Assembly: GCA_029962745.1 (NCBI GenBank)
Contig: JAPZVO010000060.1
Span: 60,524-124,523, forward strand
DNA length: 64,000 nucleotides
DNA from: Echinometra lucunter
Lineage: Eukaryota > Echinodermata > Echinoidea > Camarodonta > Echinometridae
Direction: 5' to 3'
The notes under the pieces were generated by a model, which did not search any database, was not told the origin of the DNA, and saw only the letters and a program-made list of their open reading frames with translations. The translations under genes and the position numbers were made by a program. Each line of letters opens with the position of its first letter. The stretch's first letter is position 1. This document shows positions 37,161 through 48,636 of the stretch, piece by piece.

Positions 37161-38718
37161 ATGGCGGAAGATAAAGTGAAAATGTTTTTGGATAATCCCA
37201 CACTTAATGGGTTGGATACTCTTCGAAAGGATGAGTTGCGTGAGGCTGCAAAGCATTTTGGTTACTTTTTACCAGAAAAAACACTATATTCTCCACCCCA
37301 GACTTTGGGGAATTTATCTTTGAATTGAAACTCGTAACACTCATTTGCATAACTTTCTCATCTCTTTTAATCACTGAAGCAAAAGAGATCGGGATTTCGA
37401 CGAAAATAAAATCAGACGAACTCCCCAAGAAGACTCTTAATGGTTAACCAAATTAAGCGATTAAATTTTGGTCCATACCTGAAAAAAGAGCTTTTCCAGT
37501 CCCACTTACTCATTGAAACGTGAAATTTCAATGAAATGCCATCGGATCATCGAGATTTCAAGACTTCAAGATTTGAAGATAATTTATTGTCATGTAAAAA
37601 AAAAGTACACAAAGGCTGCTTCTTCCACTTCACGGAAGGCAGAAATAAAAGAAAAAGTAACTCAGTGGCTCTATGATAATAAGGTATGGAAGGAGATGGA
37701 TGTAAGGGATGATGAATCTTCTGACTTATCTGTGGACTCGCAGAATAAGAGTGGTGATGGAAAGGGGATGGAGGCGGAGCTAAAATTGAAAGAACTTGAG
37801 TTACAAGGGAAGAGAATTGATTTGAAAATGAAAAATCTGGAGATGAGGATGAAGGAGATGGAGTTTGATAGAAGTAGCGATAAGAGTAAACCACAAGGCT
37901 TTGATGTTTCTAGAAATGTTAAGTTAGTCCCAAAGTTTTGTGAAGACAAGGTGGATGAGTTCTTTCATCATTTTAAAAAGCTCGCCTCTAGCCTTGACTG
38001 GCCTAAGTCTGCGTGGCCAACGCTGGTGCAGTGTTCTCTGGTGGGGAAAGCACAGGCGGTATAAGCATCCCTTTCGGCCACTGACTGTTCCAAGTATGAC
38101 ACTTTGAAAAGTGCCATCTTACGGGCTTATGAGCTGGTGCCAAAAGCCTATCGGCAGAGGTTTAGGAATTCCCGTAAGGGTGAAAGCCAGACGTTTGTTG
38201 AGTTTGTGCACGAGAAGCGAATGCACTTTGATCGCTGACTGTCGGCAAGTGGTGTGAAGAACTTTGAGCAATTTTAGGAGCTCACCCTCTTGGATGGGCT
38301 GAAGAGATGCATTACGCCTGATATGAGGCTGTATTTGGAAGAGAGGAGGGTAGAAGATGTAAAACACGGTGCTGTTCTCCTCGACGAATATTTGCTTACA
38401 CATAGAGGCAGTTCCAGGGGAAACACAAGTTTGAAGGGGGCTTCTCTTGGGCGTGATAGTGAATCTTCTAGTCCTAAGAGTAGTACAAAGAGAGATGGGT
38501 CTTCCAGCCCAGTGGTTAGGAGAAAGAAGGTAGGACCATGTTATTATTGCAAGAAGGACGGTCATTTCATGTCTGAATGCTCGTCCTTGAAGACGAAACA
38601 TTCAAGGGCAGTGTCTGGTGGTGGTGGCTTGAGCCCAAATGCTTTGGTGAATGGAAGTAGTCTGTCTAGTTCACGCAAAGAGGTGCATGATCATTTCAAG
38701 CCTTTCTTGTCAAAATGA
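37161..38718 (+). pseudogene. Gypsy gag with SCAN-like block and zinc knuckle
   Basis: The start ATGGCGGAAGATAAAG is followed by about 33 codons. Then 37261-37614 is an inverted copy of the 5' junction, and gag resumes at KAASSTSRKAE. A charged coiled-coil segment (ELKLKELELQGKRIDLKMK) and a core ending LVGKAQAV reach a TAA at 38062. Two more stops (about 38236 and 38275) interrupt a block with the pattern FVEFVHEKR...LTLLDGLKRCI...LLDEYL that resembles the SCAN domain. A CCHC knuckle CYYCKKDGHFMSEC lies near 38538-38580. Gag proteins coat the element's RNA. The copy is dead. Confidence 0.8.
37261..37614 (-). repeat. Right arm of inverted duplication, inside gag
   Basis: Reverse complement of 36201-36553, including the target DNA, the ATGAG site and the first about 79 bp of the 5' LTR. 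It replaces or interrupts gag codons. A few differences from the left arm argue against a simple assembly fold-back. Confidence 0.9.
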
Positions 38719-39010
38719 TTTGTAAGCCTAACTGAGGGAGGGGAAAAGGTACCTGTGACAGTCCTGAGAGAACGGGTGCGGTGCAGAGTCTTCTTTGTGC
38801 AGACATTCTCCCCTTTTCGAAGGATTCATCAGCAGAGTCACAGGTTTTGGTCAAAGGTATTGGGGCACCACGGTTGAGGTTCCCCTTCACAACATTCACC
38901 TACAATCGAATGTAGTGTCAGGTCCTGTGGTGATTGGAATTAGGCCTAGACTTCCTGTTGAGGGTGTCACCTTGCTCCTGGGTAATGACCTGGCGCGCGA
39001 GAGAGTGATG
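38719..39010 (+). pseudogene. Gypsy protease region, degenerate
   Basis: A frame with VVIGIRPRLPVEGVTLLLGNDLA (about 38930-38997) has the ILG-type flap and second-half signature of retropepsins. The active-site region upstream (around 38765-38800) is out of frame and its DTG triplet is not readable, owing to a base loss. Confidence 0.65.
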
Positions 39011-40764
39011 CCACATGCCATCCCAAGTGTTGACCCAGTAATTGATGACAAGACAGAAAATTCAGTGGATGAAATGCCTGATGTTTTTCCGTCCTGTGCT
39101 GTCACAAGGTCGATGACGAGGTCAAAGGAGGAAAATGTGGAGACAGTATCAAAGTCTTCAATGGGAGGTACATTCCTGGCTCCCCTACAGAAGACTGATA
39201 AAGAGTGTGTGAATGAGTCCGCGCGGGAGAAAGGTCATGGGATAAGTTTCCCGTTTTCTCGGGAGAGGCTTCTCTCACTGCAGGGGGAAGATGTTGACCT
39301 CATTCGCTTAGCTGAAGCAGTAGTACCAGAAGAACAGTGCTTTCAGAAATCTTCTTGTTTCTACAGGAAGTCTGGCATTCTCATGAAGAAATGGCGCCCT
39401 CCTGATGCTCATAGTGATGAGGTGTGGAGAGAGATCCACCAGGTTGTTGTTCCAAGGGAATTTCGTGCAGAGATTTTGAAGGTTGCTCATGAAGCTCCAT
39501 TCTCTGGCCATCGATCAATAAGGCACAGGACAGAGTGTTGAGACACTTCTTCTGGCCAGGTCTTAGGAAGGATGTGTGTGACTTTTGCAAATCATGTCAT
39601 ACTTGTCAAATGGTAGGAAAACCAAATTAAATGATTCCCAGGGCACCCATTCAGCCGATCCCTGCATTTGAGGAACCTTTCAGTTCAGTTATAGTCGATT
39701 GTGTTGGTCCGTTGCCTAAGTCGAAGGCAGGAAACGAATATCTTCTGACCATTATGTGTGCATCCAAATGATTTCCTGAGGCTATTCCCCTCCGTCGTAT
39801 CACTGCACAGAATGTCAGTAAGGCTGTGGTGAAATTTTTCACCATGGTAGGCTTACCAAAAGTGGTGCAATCTGACCAAGGTTCCAATTTTACCTCGAAG
39901 CTGTTCCGGCAGGTGATGAATGAGTTGGGTATTCAGTGCATAACTTCGAGTGCATATCATCCTCAGAGCCAGGGAGCTCTGGAGCGTTTTCATTCGACTT
40001 TGAAAAATATGCTAAGAACATACTGTCATGAATGCGAGAAGGACTGGGATGAGGGCTTGCCCATGCTCCTCTTTTCAGCAAGAGAGGCGGTCCAAGAATC
40101 TTTGGGCTTTAGCCCGTTTGAACTAGTCTTTGGACATAATGTACGTGGTCCTTTGAAGGTGTTGAGGGAAAAGCTCTTGTCTGAGGATAAGGATACTCAG
40201 TTGTTGGATTATGTGTCCACATTCAGAGACAGACTGACTACGGCCCGTACATTGGCAGCTTCTCACCTAAGGAGTGTACAGAGGAACATGAAAGTTCGGT
40301 TTGACAAGAAGTCTAAATTTCGCAGCTTTACTCCAGGAGCACAAGTGTTGGTTTTGCTCCCTATCCCTGGAGATTCGTTGCAAAACAGGTTCTCTGGCCC
40401 GTATGTTGTGAAACAGAAGATTGATTATGCGAATTACATCATTCATACCCCAGATAGGCGGAGAAAAAGTCGTTTGTGCCACGTGAACATGCTCAAGGAG
40501 TATGTGAGTGGCAAACACGGCAATGGAGGAAGGCCAGTTGTGGAATGTGCAAAGCAGAGCAGTATGCTGCCTTGTGAAACAGAGGGGGGTTTGCAAAGAC
40601 CTGTAGTAAGTGTAGGTAGTGTCGATGTGCTCGAAATCAGTGACGTGGCTGGGAAGATGGATGTGAGTGAGAATGGCAGAATGCCAGAAGTGAAGTTGAG
40701 GAGGACCTTGACGAAAAGCTTCGTCATCTTTCTGGGAGAGAGAAAGATCAAATGCAAGAGTTGA
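39011..40764 (+). pseudogene. Gypsy integrase
   Basis: A linker is followed by the zinc-binding region: the His pair at about 39488-39520 (HEAPFSGH) and the Cys pair CKSCHTC at about 39588-39606, in different frames. The catalytic core shows the first Asp in VDCVGPLP (about 39690), the second in SDQGSNF (about 39874) and the Glu in GALERFH (about 39970). The C-terminal GPY/F module reads RFSGPYVVK...LCHVNMLKEY. Stops near 39538, 39629 and 39768 and frame changes break it. It inserts element DNA and lies before the RT, the unusual order. Confidence 0.85.
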
Positions 40765-41640
40765 TATGTGAGTTTCATGAGCTTTTTGATGATGTTCCCA
40801 AGAAAACGGGTGTCCTGTTTCATGATGTAGATGTGGGAGATGCTGCTCCGATGAAGCAGCTCCCTTATAGGTCCAGTCCAATAAAAATGGAAATATTGAG
40901 GAAAGAGGTTAGGTACATGCTGGAGAACGACATAATAGAGCCTAGCAAAAGTGTATGGAGTTCACCTTGTGTTCTGGTCCCTAAATCAGATAAGACCTTC
41001 AGGTTGTGTACAGATTATAGGAGGGTTAACTCTTGTACCAAGTCTGATTCCTACCCAATTCCGGGAATTGACGATTGCATAGACCGCATTGTGGCTGCTA
41101 GGTTTGTCAGCAAATTCAATCTTCTAAAAGGGTACTGGCAAATACCTTTGACTGAGAGGGCAAGAGAAGTGTCTGCCTTTGCTACAACCGATGGATTGTT
41201 TCAGTATAAGGTCATGTCCTTTGGGTTAAAGAACGCTACGGCCACATTCCAGAGGATGATTAACAGCTTGACAGCAGATCTGGTTGGTTGCGAGGCATAC
41301 ATCGATGATATTGTTGTGTACAGTGAGTCGTGGGAAACCCATCTTCAAACAGTGAGAACGCCCGCATCAGAGAAGCAAATCTAACAGTCAACTTGGACAA
41401 AAGCGAATTTGGTCAAGCTCAAGTGACATTCCTTGGCCACGTTGTGGGACTTGGTGAGGTGAGACCCATACTAGCCAAAGTGGAAGCGATTGCTGATTTC
41501 CCACCGCCAGAGAACACTCGCGATCGTCGACGGTTCTTAGGAACATGAGGAATGGCCGCATAGTATCGCAAATTCTGTCGTAACTTTGCGGATGAAGCGG
41601 CACCCCTTACCTATCTCCTTCGCAAGAATGTGCATTCCAG
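40752..41640 (+). pseudogene. Gypsy reverse transcriptase
   Basis: Blocks in order: IIEPSKSVWSSPCVLV, FRLCTDYRRVN, FNLLKGYWQIPL, VMSFGLKNATATFQR, YIDDIVVYS (catalytic pair 41298-41309), then a frameshift near 41340 and FLGHVVGLGEVR. A further stop follows FLGT at 41548. It is a typical Ty3/Gypsy RT by motif, 3' of integrase. Confidence 0.88.
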
Positions 41641-41649
41641 TGGTCATCA

Positions 41650-42092
41650 GACTGTCAGGTTGCATTCGAGCAAATCAAGGCCATTCTGGTAAACAAACCA
41701 GTGCTAACTGCCCCTAACTTCTCCAAGCAATTCCAACTTGCAGTAGATGCCAGCGGACGAGGTGCAGGGGCTGTGTTAATGCAGACAGACGATAATGGAG
41801 TAGACAAGCCCGTGTGTTATTTATCTACAAAGTTCAACAAAACTACTCTACTGTTGAGAAGGAAGCTCTGGCTTTGGTTCTGGCCCTTCAACACTTCGAT
41901 GTGTATCTGGGTACCACATCTTTCCCTATACGAGTCTGGACTGATCACAATCCTTTGACTTTCTTAGGAAAGATGAAGAACAAAAACCAAAGACTGATGC
42001 GCTGGAGTATCATCCTCCAAGAATATGATCTAGACATTAACCATGTTCGTGGTAAAGACAATGTCATCGCCGATGCGCTGTCAAGGTGTTAA
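41650..42092 (+). pseudogene. Gypsy RNase H
   Basis: LAVDASGRGAGAVLMQ gives the first catalytic Asp (about 41743). After a frameshift near 41830 the frame continues with STVEKEALALVLALQHF (Glu), VWTDHNPL (Asp) and the end HVRGKDNVIADALSR. This is the standard Gypsy RNase H order. Confidence 0.88.
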
Positions 42093-43424
42093 GGAGTCAG
42101 AAATTGATGTGGACATTATTTACAGAACCCATCACCTGATGATAGCCTGAAATAGACGACAAATTTGATTTAGTTCATTTTGCTTTGTTTTCTGCATAAT
42201 TGTGGTTATAAAAGAATTTTTGATGATACTTGCTAAATGTACATGCGTTCATGTGTACCATGGCAGTTTGTATCAGCATTGGAAGTGAATTTTTATAATG
42301 AAGAATTTAAAAAATTTTTTTTACTACAATATTAACAAAAAAAAAAAAAAAAAACAAGAAGCATTAGTCAGCCACTTTTTTGTGCAACGGTTTGATATAA
42401 GCATGATTTTTTGGTCACAATTCAATTCTCAAAGTTGTCGGTCTAACAAGTGAACATTACATTCATCGTACGTCTATGCATGTAGACCATTGTATATAAT
42501 AATGTGAAAGAACACGGTATTGAGCAGTCGATGAAAAACAGTAAATGAAATTTTCGTCTTGTGCTTATGGTTGAATCTGAAAGGTAGAGAAGCAACCATG
42601 ATATAAATGTTTGTTACTCCACACACACACACACACACACACAAGTTTCAATTTTAAAGAAACAATGTTTCAGTAATTTACCTTGTGTTTAGTAAGTTTT
42701 ATATGCATTGAACGAGTTTACATGTGCTATGGCAATGTGAATATTACTGTTTTGATGTGGATCCGTTATTTGTTCGATAAAAGAGAAATGGAAAATACGT
42801 AAATGGCATACATAATTTCACAATGACAGTCTATTCACGTATTTCGGAACTATATGTTTGATACTAGATGTACATGTAATTTGGGGTGTTGACCCGAATC
42901 TGTAGAATCTTCTGGTTTAGGATAAAGTCCTCAAGAGTATATTCATGGGAGAGAATGGGCATTTTCTTGAAATTAATTTTATAATGTTTTTTTTGTTTGT
43001 TTAATATAGAAGTTTTAGTGATCTGAACTGTAACTGCAAGAGGAAATGCATGTTAATTACATGTGTATGGTGAAAGATTAATATTGCTGAATGGTAAAGA
43101 TTCAAGATGCAGTGAGAAAAGCTCAATTACCCTACGACATAAAATGCATTAGGAAAAAAAAACATTCAAGTGAGTTTTAAGATCTTGTGCTCTAGATTAA
43201 ATTTGATGTTCCAAATGTTCGTGTACGTTATAAACACTGCCAGAGAGTTTGCACTCGATGCCTTTTATGCTTAAGCTTAGATGTTTATATGAGATATTGC
43301 CCAATGATCGCTTATTGTTCAGTAACTACTGGAAATTGTTGTTTGTTACTGGTAGGAAATGCACTTGTGTTTTTACCTACATTGGATTTTTTTTTTCTTG
43401 AAAAGAAAATGTTCCTCCAAGTTT
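42093..43424 (+). other. Gypsy 3' untranslated region
   Basis: AT-rich, without an open gene. It contains A18 near 42338, a (CA)n run at about 42620-42642 and no sign of an envelope frame. Confidence 0.6.
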
Positions 43425-43641
43425 TGTAACCCCATAAGAATGCTGGGGAGTTTTGCCCAATTGTGCAAAACTTGTTTTATATGGGGAGGTGATAAATTCC
43501 CCAAAGTCTGGGGTGGAGAATATAGTGGTTTTTCTGGTAAAAAGTAACGATCAGCGTTCTTGTGATTCTGTTGTGTGAAATTCATCTAAAGTAATTATTA
43601 GGCCCTACCAAGTGCAGAGTTAAGTAAGTAGGAACGTTACA
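43425..43641 (+). repeat. Gypsy 3' LTR
   Basis: 217 bp from TGTAAC to GTTACA, perfect 6-bp inverted ends, followed by the target duplication ATGAG. From 43493 on it matches the 5' LTR with few differences. Confidence 0.88.
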
Positions 43642-43899
43642 ATGAGAAGGGAGTTTAGGGCTTTGTCCTTGTTCCGTGCCGTATCAGATGCTTAATTTGG
43701 CAAAGTTCCTTTTAGTTGGTGATCTCCGGAAGGTATGTGCAAAGTCTCATGCAGTAATTCGCAGTAGAATGAACAAAGATCAAAATACATGAAATAAACA
43801 AAATTTCTCTTTTGTTCAATATCGATTTCCTCTACCACTGACAATAAGCACAACCAGGAAGCAGAGGTTTCACGAAAGTGAAATTTGGCCTATTTATTA

Positions 43900-45555
43900 G
43901 GTGGTCTGTCATCTTTGACAAATCACCTCTTAATTTCGTCAGAATTTTCTTTATTTATTTTTCTTTATTCTAGACACTCAGAACCGGCTGGTTCAAATTG
44001 CATGAAATATTGGTCAGTTATCAAACGTCATAAGATCTTGCCGTTCCAATTATTTTCATGTTCATTAGGTCATCGTGGCGTCATCCAGGCGCCATTTTGT
44101 GAAAATCACCTTAGGGTCATATCTTCATAACGGATGGTCATTTCTCATTCATGTTTGGCGCGATAAAAGTTAATTTTAATTCAATAAATTTCAGATAGTC
44201 AGACGTGCGCGTACGCGTACGTCCGCGCATCATCGCACGCGCAAAAATTAAAAATGCTCAGAATCGTTTCAAATTTATTTTGCACACGTTTCAGGCCATT
44301 TTAAGCAGTTCAAAAATTTGCGAGCGTCCGGATGCGCGTCATATGCGCGCGCACATCCTAAATAACGTTAAAACGCCGTTTTTTCACTTGATTTGCATTC
44401 CTGATACTTTTCTTAACAATTTCCATCAATTTAGAACTGATTTTGACTAACCATAAGGTCGCACGCGCGCGTCAAAGTTCAAAATTCGTGCGGGCGCCTT
44501 TTGGGCAAATAATGTAAAAACACGCAAAAACATGCCCCTTTAAAATCCGTCATAGCTCCTTAGAATGCGTGGAGACCCCCATTTTTTTTTTTTTACATAT
44601 TCTGAAAGCTTATGAGTTGTAGATGTGAATCCACGACAAATTTTTACTCTGCCGATGCTACGACGTCATCCTATTCTTATGTGAACTCAAAATTTTGATT
44701 TTTAATTTTTGACGTTATAATTTTTGCCTTTAACCGAGACTATCTCGCTTATTATTCATCGATTATCGCCGAGATTTCGATATGTTGTAGCTGAGACAAT
44801 TCTCTACAAATATGTGATCCATTGTTACTCATTTTGATGACGTTATCATGGTCTAAATTCACGATTAAAGGTACAATGTCAATTTTTCTCATTTTACGTG
44901 TATTCTCTATGGGACATGACCTTTACGTAATTCTTGATTCTACATTCTCGTCTTCTTTGATCAACATCTCCCTTATTTCTGCTTGATTTTCGCCCATCTT
45001 TAAGTATGTTGCAGCTGATAAAATTACCTATCTTATGCGTTCATATTTTTTTTAAGTAAGTGTCGAAAACATGTCGAAATTTTGACTGGAAAACCTGAAA
45101 TTAGAATTCCGTTTTGAATCTACGTGTTATCTCTATAAGCTGTTTTCAGGTATACCTTCAAAGCACTTGCCTCACATGCTCAAGGTCCTTCGTTCGAGTC
45201 TCGGAGGGAAGGGGGCATTTTTTTTTTCCTTTTGCTTTCTTTTTACATGTTATATTACTATCCTCTTTAACTATATAATTACAAATACAGTCACAGTCAA
45301 TGAAATAAACTGCTGATTTTGGCCCGTTATGACAACTGCAATGCAGGGCACAGTAGTTTATGTACAACCCTATAGAAAATCTGATTACTTCAGGTGAATT
45401 AAAGCTTTGGATCATCTTTTCAGTATGCTACAATATCAAATCATCCAATTTCTATGACGTTAGTCTCCTATCGAGACGTAAAAATTTTATCAAAAGTCTT
45501 CCCAACGAATTTATCACGATCCATTTCGAAACCTAAAAGATGCCGACAGACCACC
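43900..45555. mobile_element. TA-flanked element, 1.66 kb, unknown family
   Basis: The inverted ends GGTGGTCTGTC and GACAGACCACC are perfect over 11 bp and sit between TA dinucleotides (43898-43899 and 45556-45557). It lies at the centre of the second palindromic element, where copy 1 has only a short spacer. The inside is CG-rich in places (44190-44480) with no transposase frame. A tRNA-like phrase CGTTCGAGTCTC lies at about 45190. Confidence 0.6.
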
Positions 45556-46247
45556 TAATTCGTCATGTGACGAATTCAAATGTCTCGTTGATGATTTGTT
45601 TCCATTCTACTGTGAGTTATGGCATGAAACTTTGCACACATCATCAGAAGATCACTAACGTATGGGAACCTATGCCAATGTAAGTATCCGATAAGGTATG
45701 GAGCAAGGACAACTCCCTAAACTTCCTACTCATTTGCATAATTTTCTCATCTCTTTTGCTCACTGATGCAATAGAGATCGGGATTTCGGTGAAAATCAAA
45801 TCAGACGAACTCCCCAAGAAGACTTGTGATGTTTATTTAAGTTAAGCAATTCAATTTTGGTCCATAAAAAAAAAAGCTTTTCCAGTCCCACATGGTCATT
45901 GAAGTGTGAACTTTCAATGAAATGCCATCGGATCATCGATAGATGTACACCAGTCTTAGGTAAACATCCTAAAATGTTATTCATAATATTTTTAGTGCAC
46001 GAAAATCAAGCAATACATACTGTTTAATTTTAATATGGTGATAGTATGTTTTGATTATGCGTTCATAATTCAAACGTGAATTAATAGGTATTATTTGCAG
46101 TAGTCGTAGAGACCTTTACAAAATATGAATTCCTTCACATTAGATCAAATTTAGCAGGTAAAAGATGCCAAAACTGCAGTTTTTGCCATCATCACCTTGT
46201 GCTCATCCACGCGTGAATTTTGACGGACGCACAAGTCATTTGGTATG

Positions 46248-47949
46248 CAGCGGCGTAACAGGTACCTGTTATCAGGGGGGGGGGGGGGGGGGGGCAGAGC
46301 CCAAAATTTCCCGGTAACTAGTCTATGTCTAAAATCCGTGGCGTAGCTAGGACTGCATTTTAGGAGGACGGTAGTGCTCCACCGGCGTAAATCCAATTTG
46401 AGGAGTGGGGGATGAAAAACTTTTTGAATGATTTTTTTTTCCCTCTCACACACATTTTGACAAATTTCGCGAGCGAGCAAAAAATAACAATTTTTCCGGT
46501 TTTGAATCGCATTTTTGAATAAGAATTCTAAAATATGACAAAAGAGCGAATCGAGTGAGCCAAAAATAACCACTTTTCTCAAATTTTAATCGCATTTTCG
46601 GATGAAAATCCTAAGATTTTGACGAGCGAGCGAAGCGAGCGAGCCAAAAACAACCACTTTTTTGTTCCAATAGCATTTCGAAATAGAAATTCTAAAATAT
46701 GATGGTTGTTTATGATATTCAGAATTTTTACTAACTGATTAATTAAAATAAATTTTCTTCCTTAAAAAGTGTGTCTGCATGGGGAAAATTTGTACACACC
46801 ATCCCCCCTCTCCCCTCAGTGGGGGTGATAGATCCCCCCCCCCCCCGCCCCCGAATTTACGCCAGTGTAGTGCTCCCTAGAGGGGAGGGTGCAGACGGTG
46901 CAGAGGGGAGGGTGCAGCTCCGACGTTTCTTTGAATTGTTAGTTGTCGGTAATTAAGTCTATCTTCTGCGGTGTAACTAGGATTTCATTTTAGGAGGACG
47001 GAGCTCCCTAGGGGGGAGGGTGCAGGGAGGGGGGAAAGGGAGGGGGGAGTTTCTCCCCTCCCACGCAAAGCGCGGAAGCTCCGACCGTTTTTTTTCGCTG
47101 TCAGTTCCCGCTCTTCTTACGCTTTCTGCCTGTTATCGGGGGGGGGGGGGGGGGAGGGGGGCATACGCATAGCCAAAAAATTCCCGGTAATTAAGTCTAG
47201 AATCAGTGGTGTCGCTAGGATTTCATTTTAGGAGGACGATAGTGCAAAGTGCGTTCCCTATGCATGCTAGGGGGAGGGTGCAGGGATGGTAATTTCCCCT
47301 CCCGCGCGAAGCGCGGAAGCTTTGACGTTTCTTTGAACTGTTCGTTGACTGTTCCCGCTCTCCTACATTCTCTGCCTGTTATCGGGGGGGGGGGGGGGGC
47401 AGAGCCGAAAATTTCCCGGTATCTAAGTCTGGAAATGGAATATGCGGAGGTGAGCCCGCACCGCGAGTTGCTTGTTGCGAAACCCTTAGCGGGTGGGGCC
47501 CAGGGTTCTTGCTTAGGCCCCTTATGGGGGTCTACAGGGAAAGCCACTGCGGGGGTCCAGGGAGTGAAGCAACCGGAAGCTCCGGGGTTTTGGTAATAAT
47601 TTTCCCTCCTTTCTTTTGTTTCCTTTTGCTTTTTTCTCCCCCCCCCCCCCCCCCCTTTCCCTCTTTTCCCTCTCTCTCTTCTTCTTTCTTTCTCCTTTTC
47701 CTTCTTTCTTTCCCTTTTTCCTTTCTTTTCCTTTCTTCTTTCTTTTTCCTTTCTTCTTTCTTTTCCTTTCTTCTTCTTTCTTTTCCTTTCTTCTTCTTTC
47801 TTTTCCTTTCTTCTTCTTCTTTTCCCTTTCTCCCTTCCTTTTTCTTCCTTTCCCTCACTTTCATTTTTTCCCGGTGGTTTGGTGGATTTTCCCGCTGAAA
47901 TCCTTCAGGGAGGCACTCTGCCCCCCCCCCCCCGGCTGTTACGCCACTG
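46248..47949. mobile_element. hAT-type element with 8-bp target duplication
   Basis: TTGGTATG is duplicated at 46240-46247 and 47950-47957. The termini CAGCGGCGTAACAG and CTGTTACGCCACTG are inverted. An 8-bp duplication with CAG...CTG ends is the hAT signature. The uninterrupted site can be read in the opposite arm of the palindrome (35843-35870). Inside, CATTTTAGGAGGACG recurs three times (about 46362, 46987, 47225), as do long G runs. It is a composite of repeats without transposase. The CT-rich patch 47600-47870 gives spurious frames. Confidence 0.85.
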
Positions 47950-48636
47950 TTGGTATGTTTGCAAGCACGTAAAGTTCATGTTGAGTGCCTTCTAAAAACT
48001 TGAAACTTGTTCCGATATCACTGAATGAAAGTTATGACACGAGGCCTGTAAACTTTAAAAAGTGACCATTTGGGATGTAGGCCATGTTCACTGAAACGTG
48101 ACTGAAGGGTTTTGCCCTGAATTTTACATGAAATGTAGCTAAGTAGTATCGCTACAGGCCTTTGTATTCACATTTCATCAACGGTTCCTTATTGAAAAAC
48201 TACACAGATTTTTTTTTCTTTTTTTTTTTTAGGGTAAACTTATTTTTTTGGTTTCTGTTTAACCCCACCTGCGGTGGGTTAGTAACGGTTATCGCTATAT
48301 CTCATTGTTATTATTATCCGTATCTATGTATTTTCCCGTTGTTTTGTTTTCGTTAACGAAAATAATTTTGTAAAGCCGAATTGATACTTTCCTCAAAAGT
48401 CGTGGTCTGCACTTTGGTCATTCAGTCATCCCCCCCCCCCCCCCATCCCCGGTCAGAGTTTTGCTAATCAACTCATTTACTGTTATATCAAAGCGTGTGA
48501 CATAAGGTTAGGTGAGAAGAGTACTCAATTCGTTGAAAAGCTCTCGGATCACACTCGATAAAACAGTCACACCAATAATTTCCACCTTATATTACGTACA
48601 AAAAAATTATTAATACATTTTAGCCCATGCACTTAC

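Larger units (their letters stand above)
36475..43641 (+). mobile_element. Ty3/Gypsy-type LTR element, integrase before RT (Gmr1-like)
   Basis: 7.17 kb bounded by a 5-bp duplication ATGAG (36470-36474 and 43642-43646). The LTRs are 36475-36646 and 43425-43641. The coding order is gag with zinc knuckle, protease, integrase, reverse transcriptase, RNase H. Integrase upstream of a Gypsy-type RT is the hallmark of Gmr1-like elements, and the gag has a SCAN-like block, as expected for the group from which vertebrate SCAN domains arose. All genes carry stops or frameshifts, and gag contains an inverted insertion. Confidence 0.88.
35532..48262. mobile_element. Palindromic element, copy 2, expanded by three insertions
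   Basis: The left end TAAACATAAAACAAGAAGTA and right end near TTTCTGTTTAA match the ends of copy 1 at 31074-33053. The arms continue as 35532-36474 (left) and about 45560-46247 plus 47950-48262 (right). The span is 12.7 kb only because a Gypsy element, a TA-flanked element and a hAT-type element were inserted into it. It fills almost the whole intron between the exons at 35279-35449 and 48637-48765. Confidence 0.75.

Noticed and set aside
40267..40881. Minus-strand frame of 204 codons
   Set aside because: Antisense shadow of the Gypsy integrase and RT codes; no motif of its own.
37161..43641. Gypsy element considered as an infectious retrovirus with env
   Set aside because: No open frame with a signal peptide or fusion-type region between RNase H and the 3' LTR.
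45150..45215. tRNA-like phrase with a B-box-like GTTCGAGTCTC
   Set aside because: No acceptor or D stem could be paired and it lies inside a TA-flanked element, so it is at most a SINE scrap.
46151..47972. Several long open frames on both strands
   Set aside because: They come from G, C and CT runs and from repeated blocks inside the hAT-type element; the peptides are low complexity (long Pro, Phe/Ser or Lys/Glu stretches).
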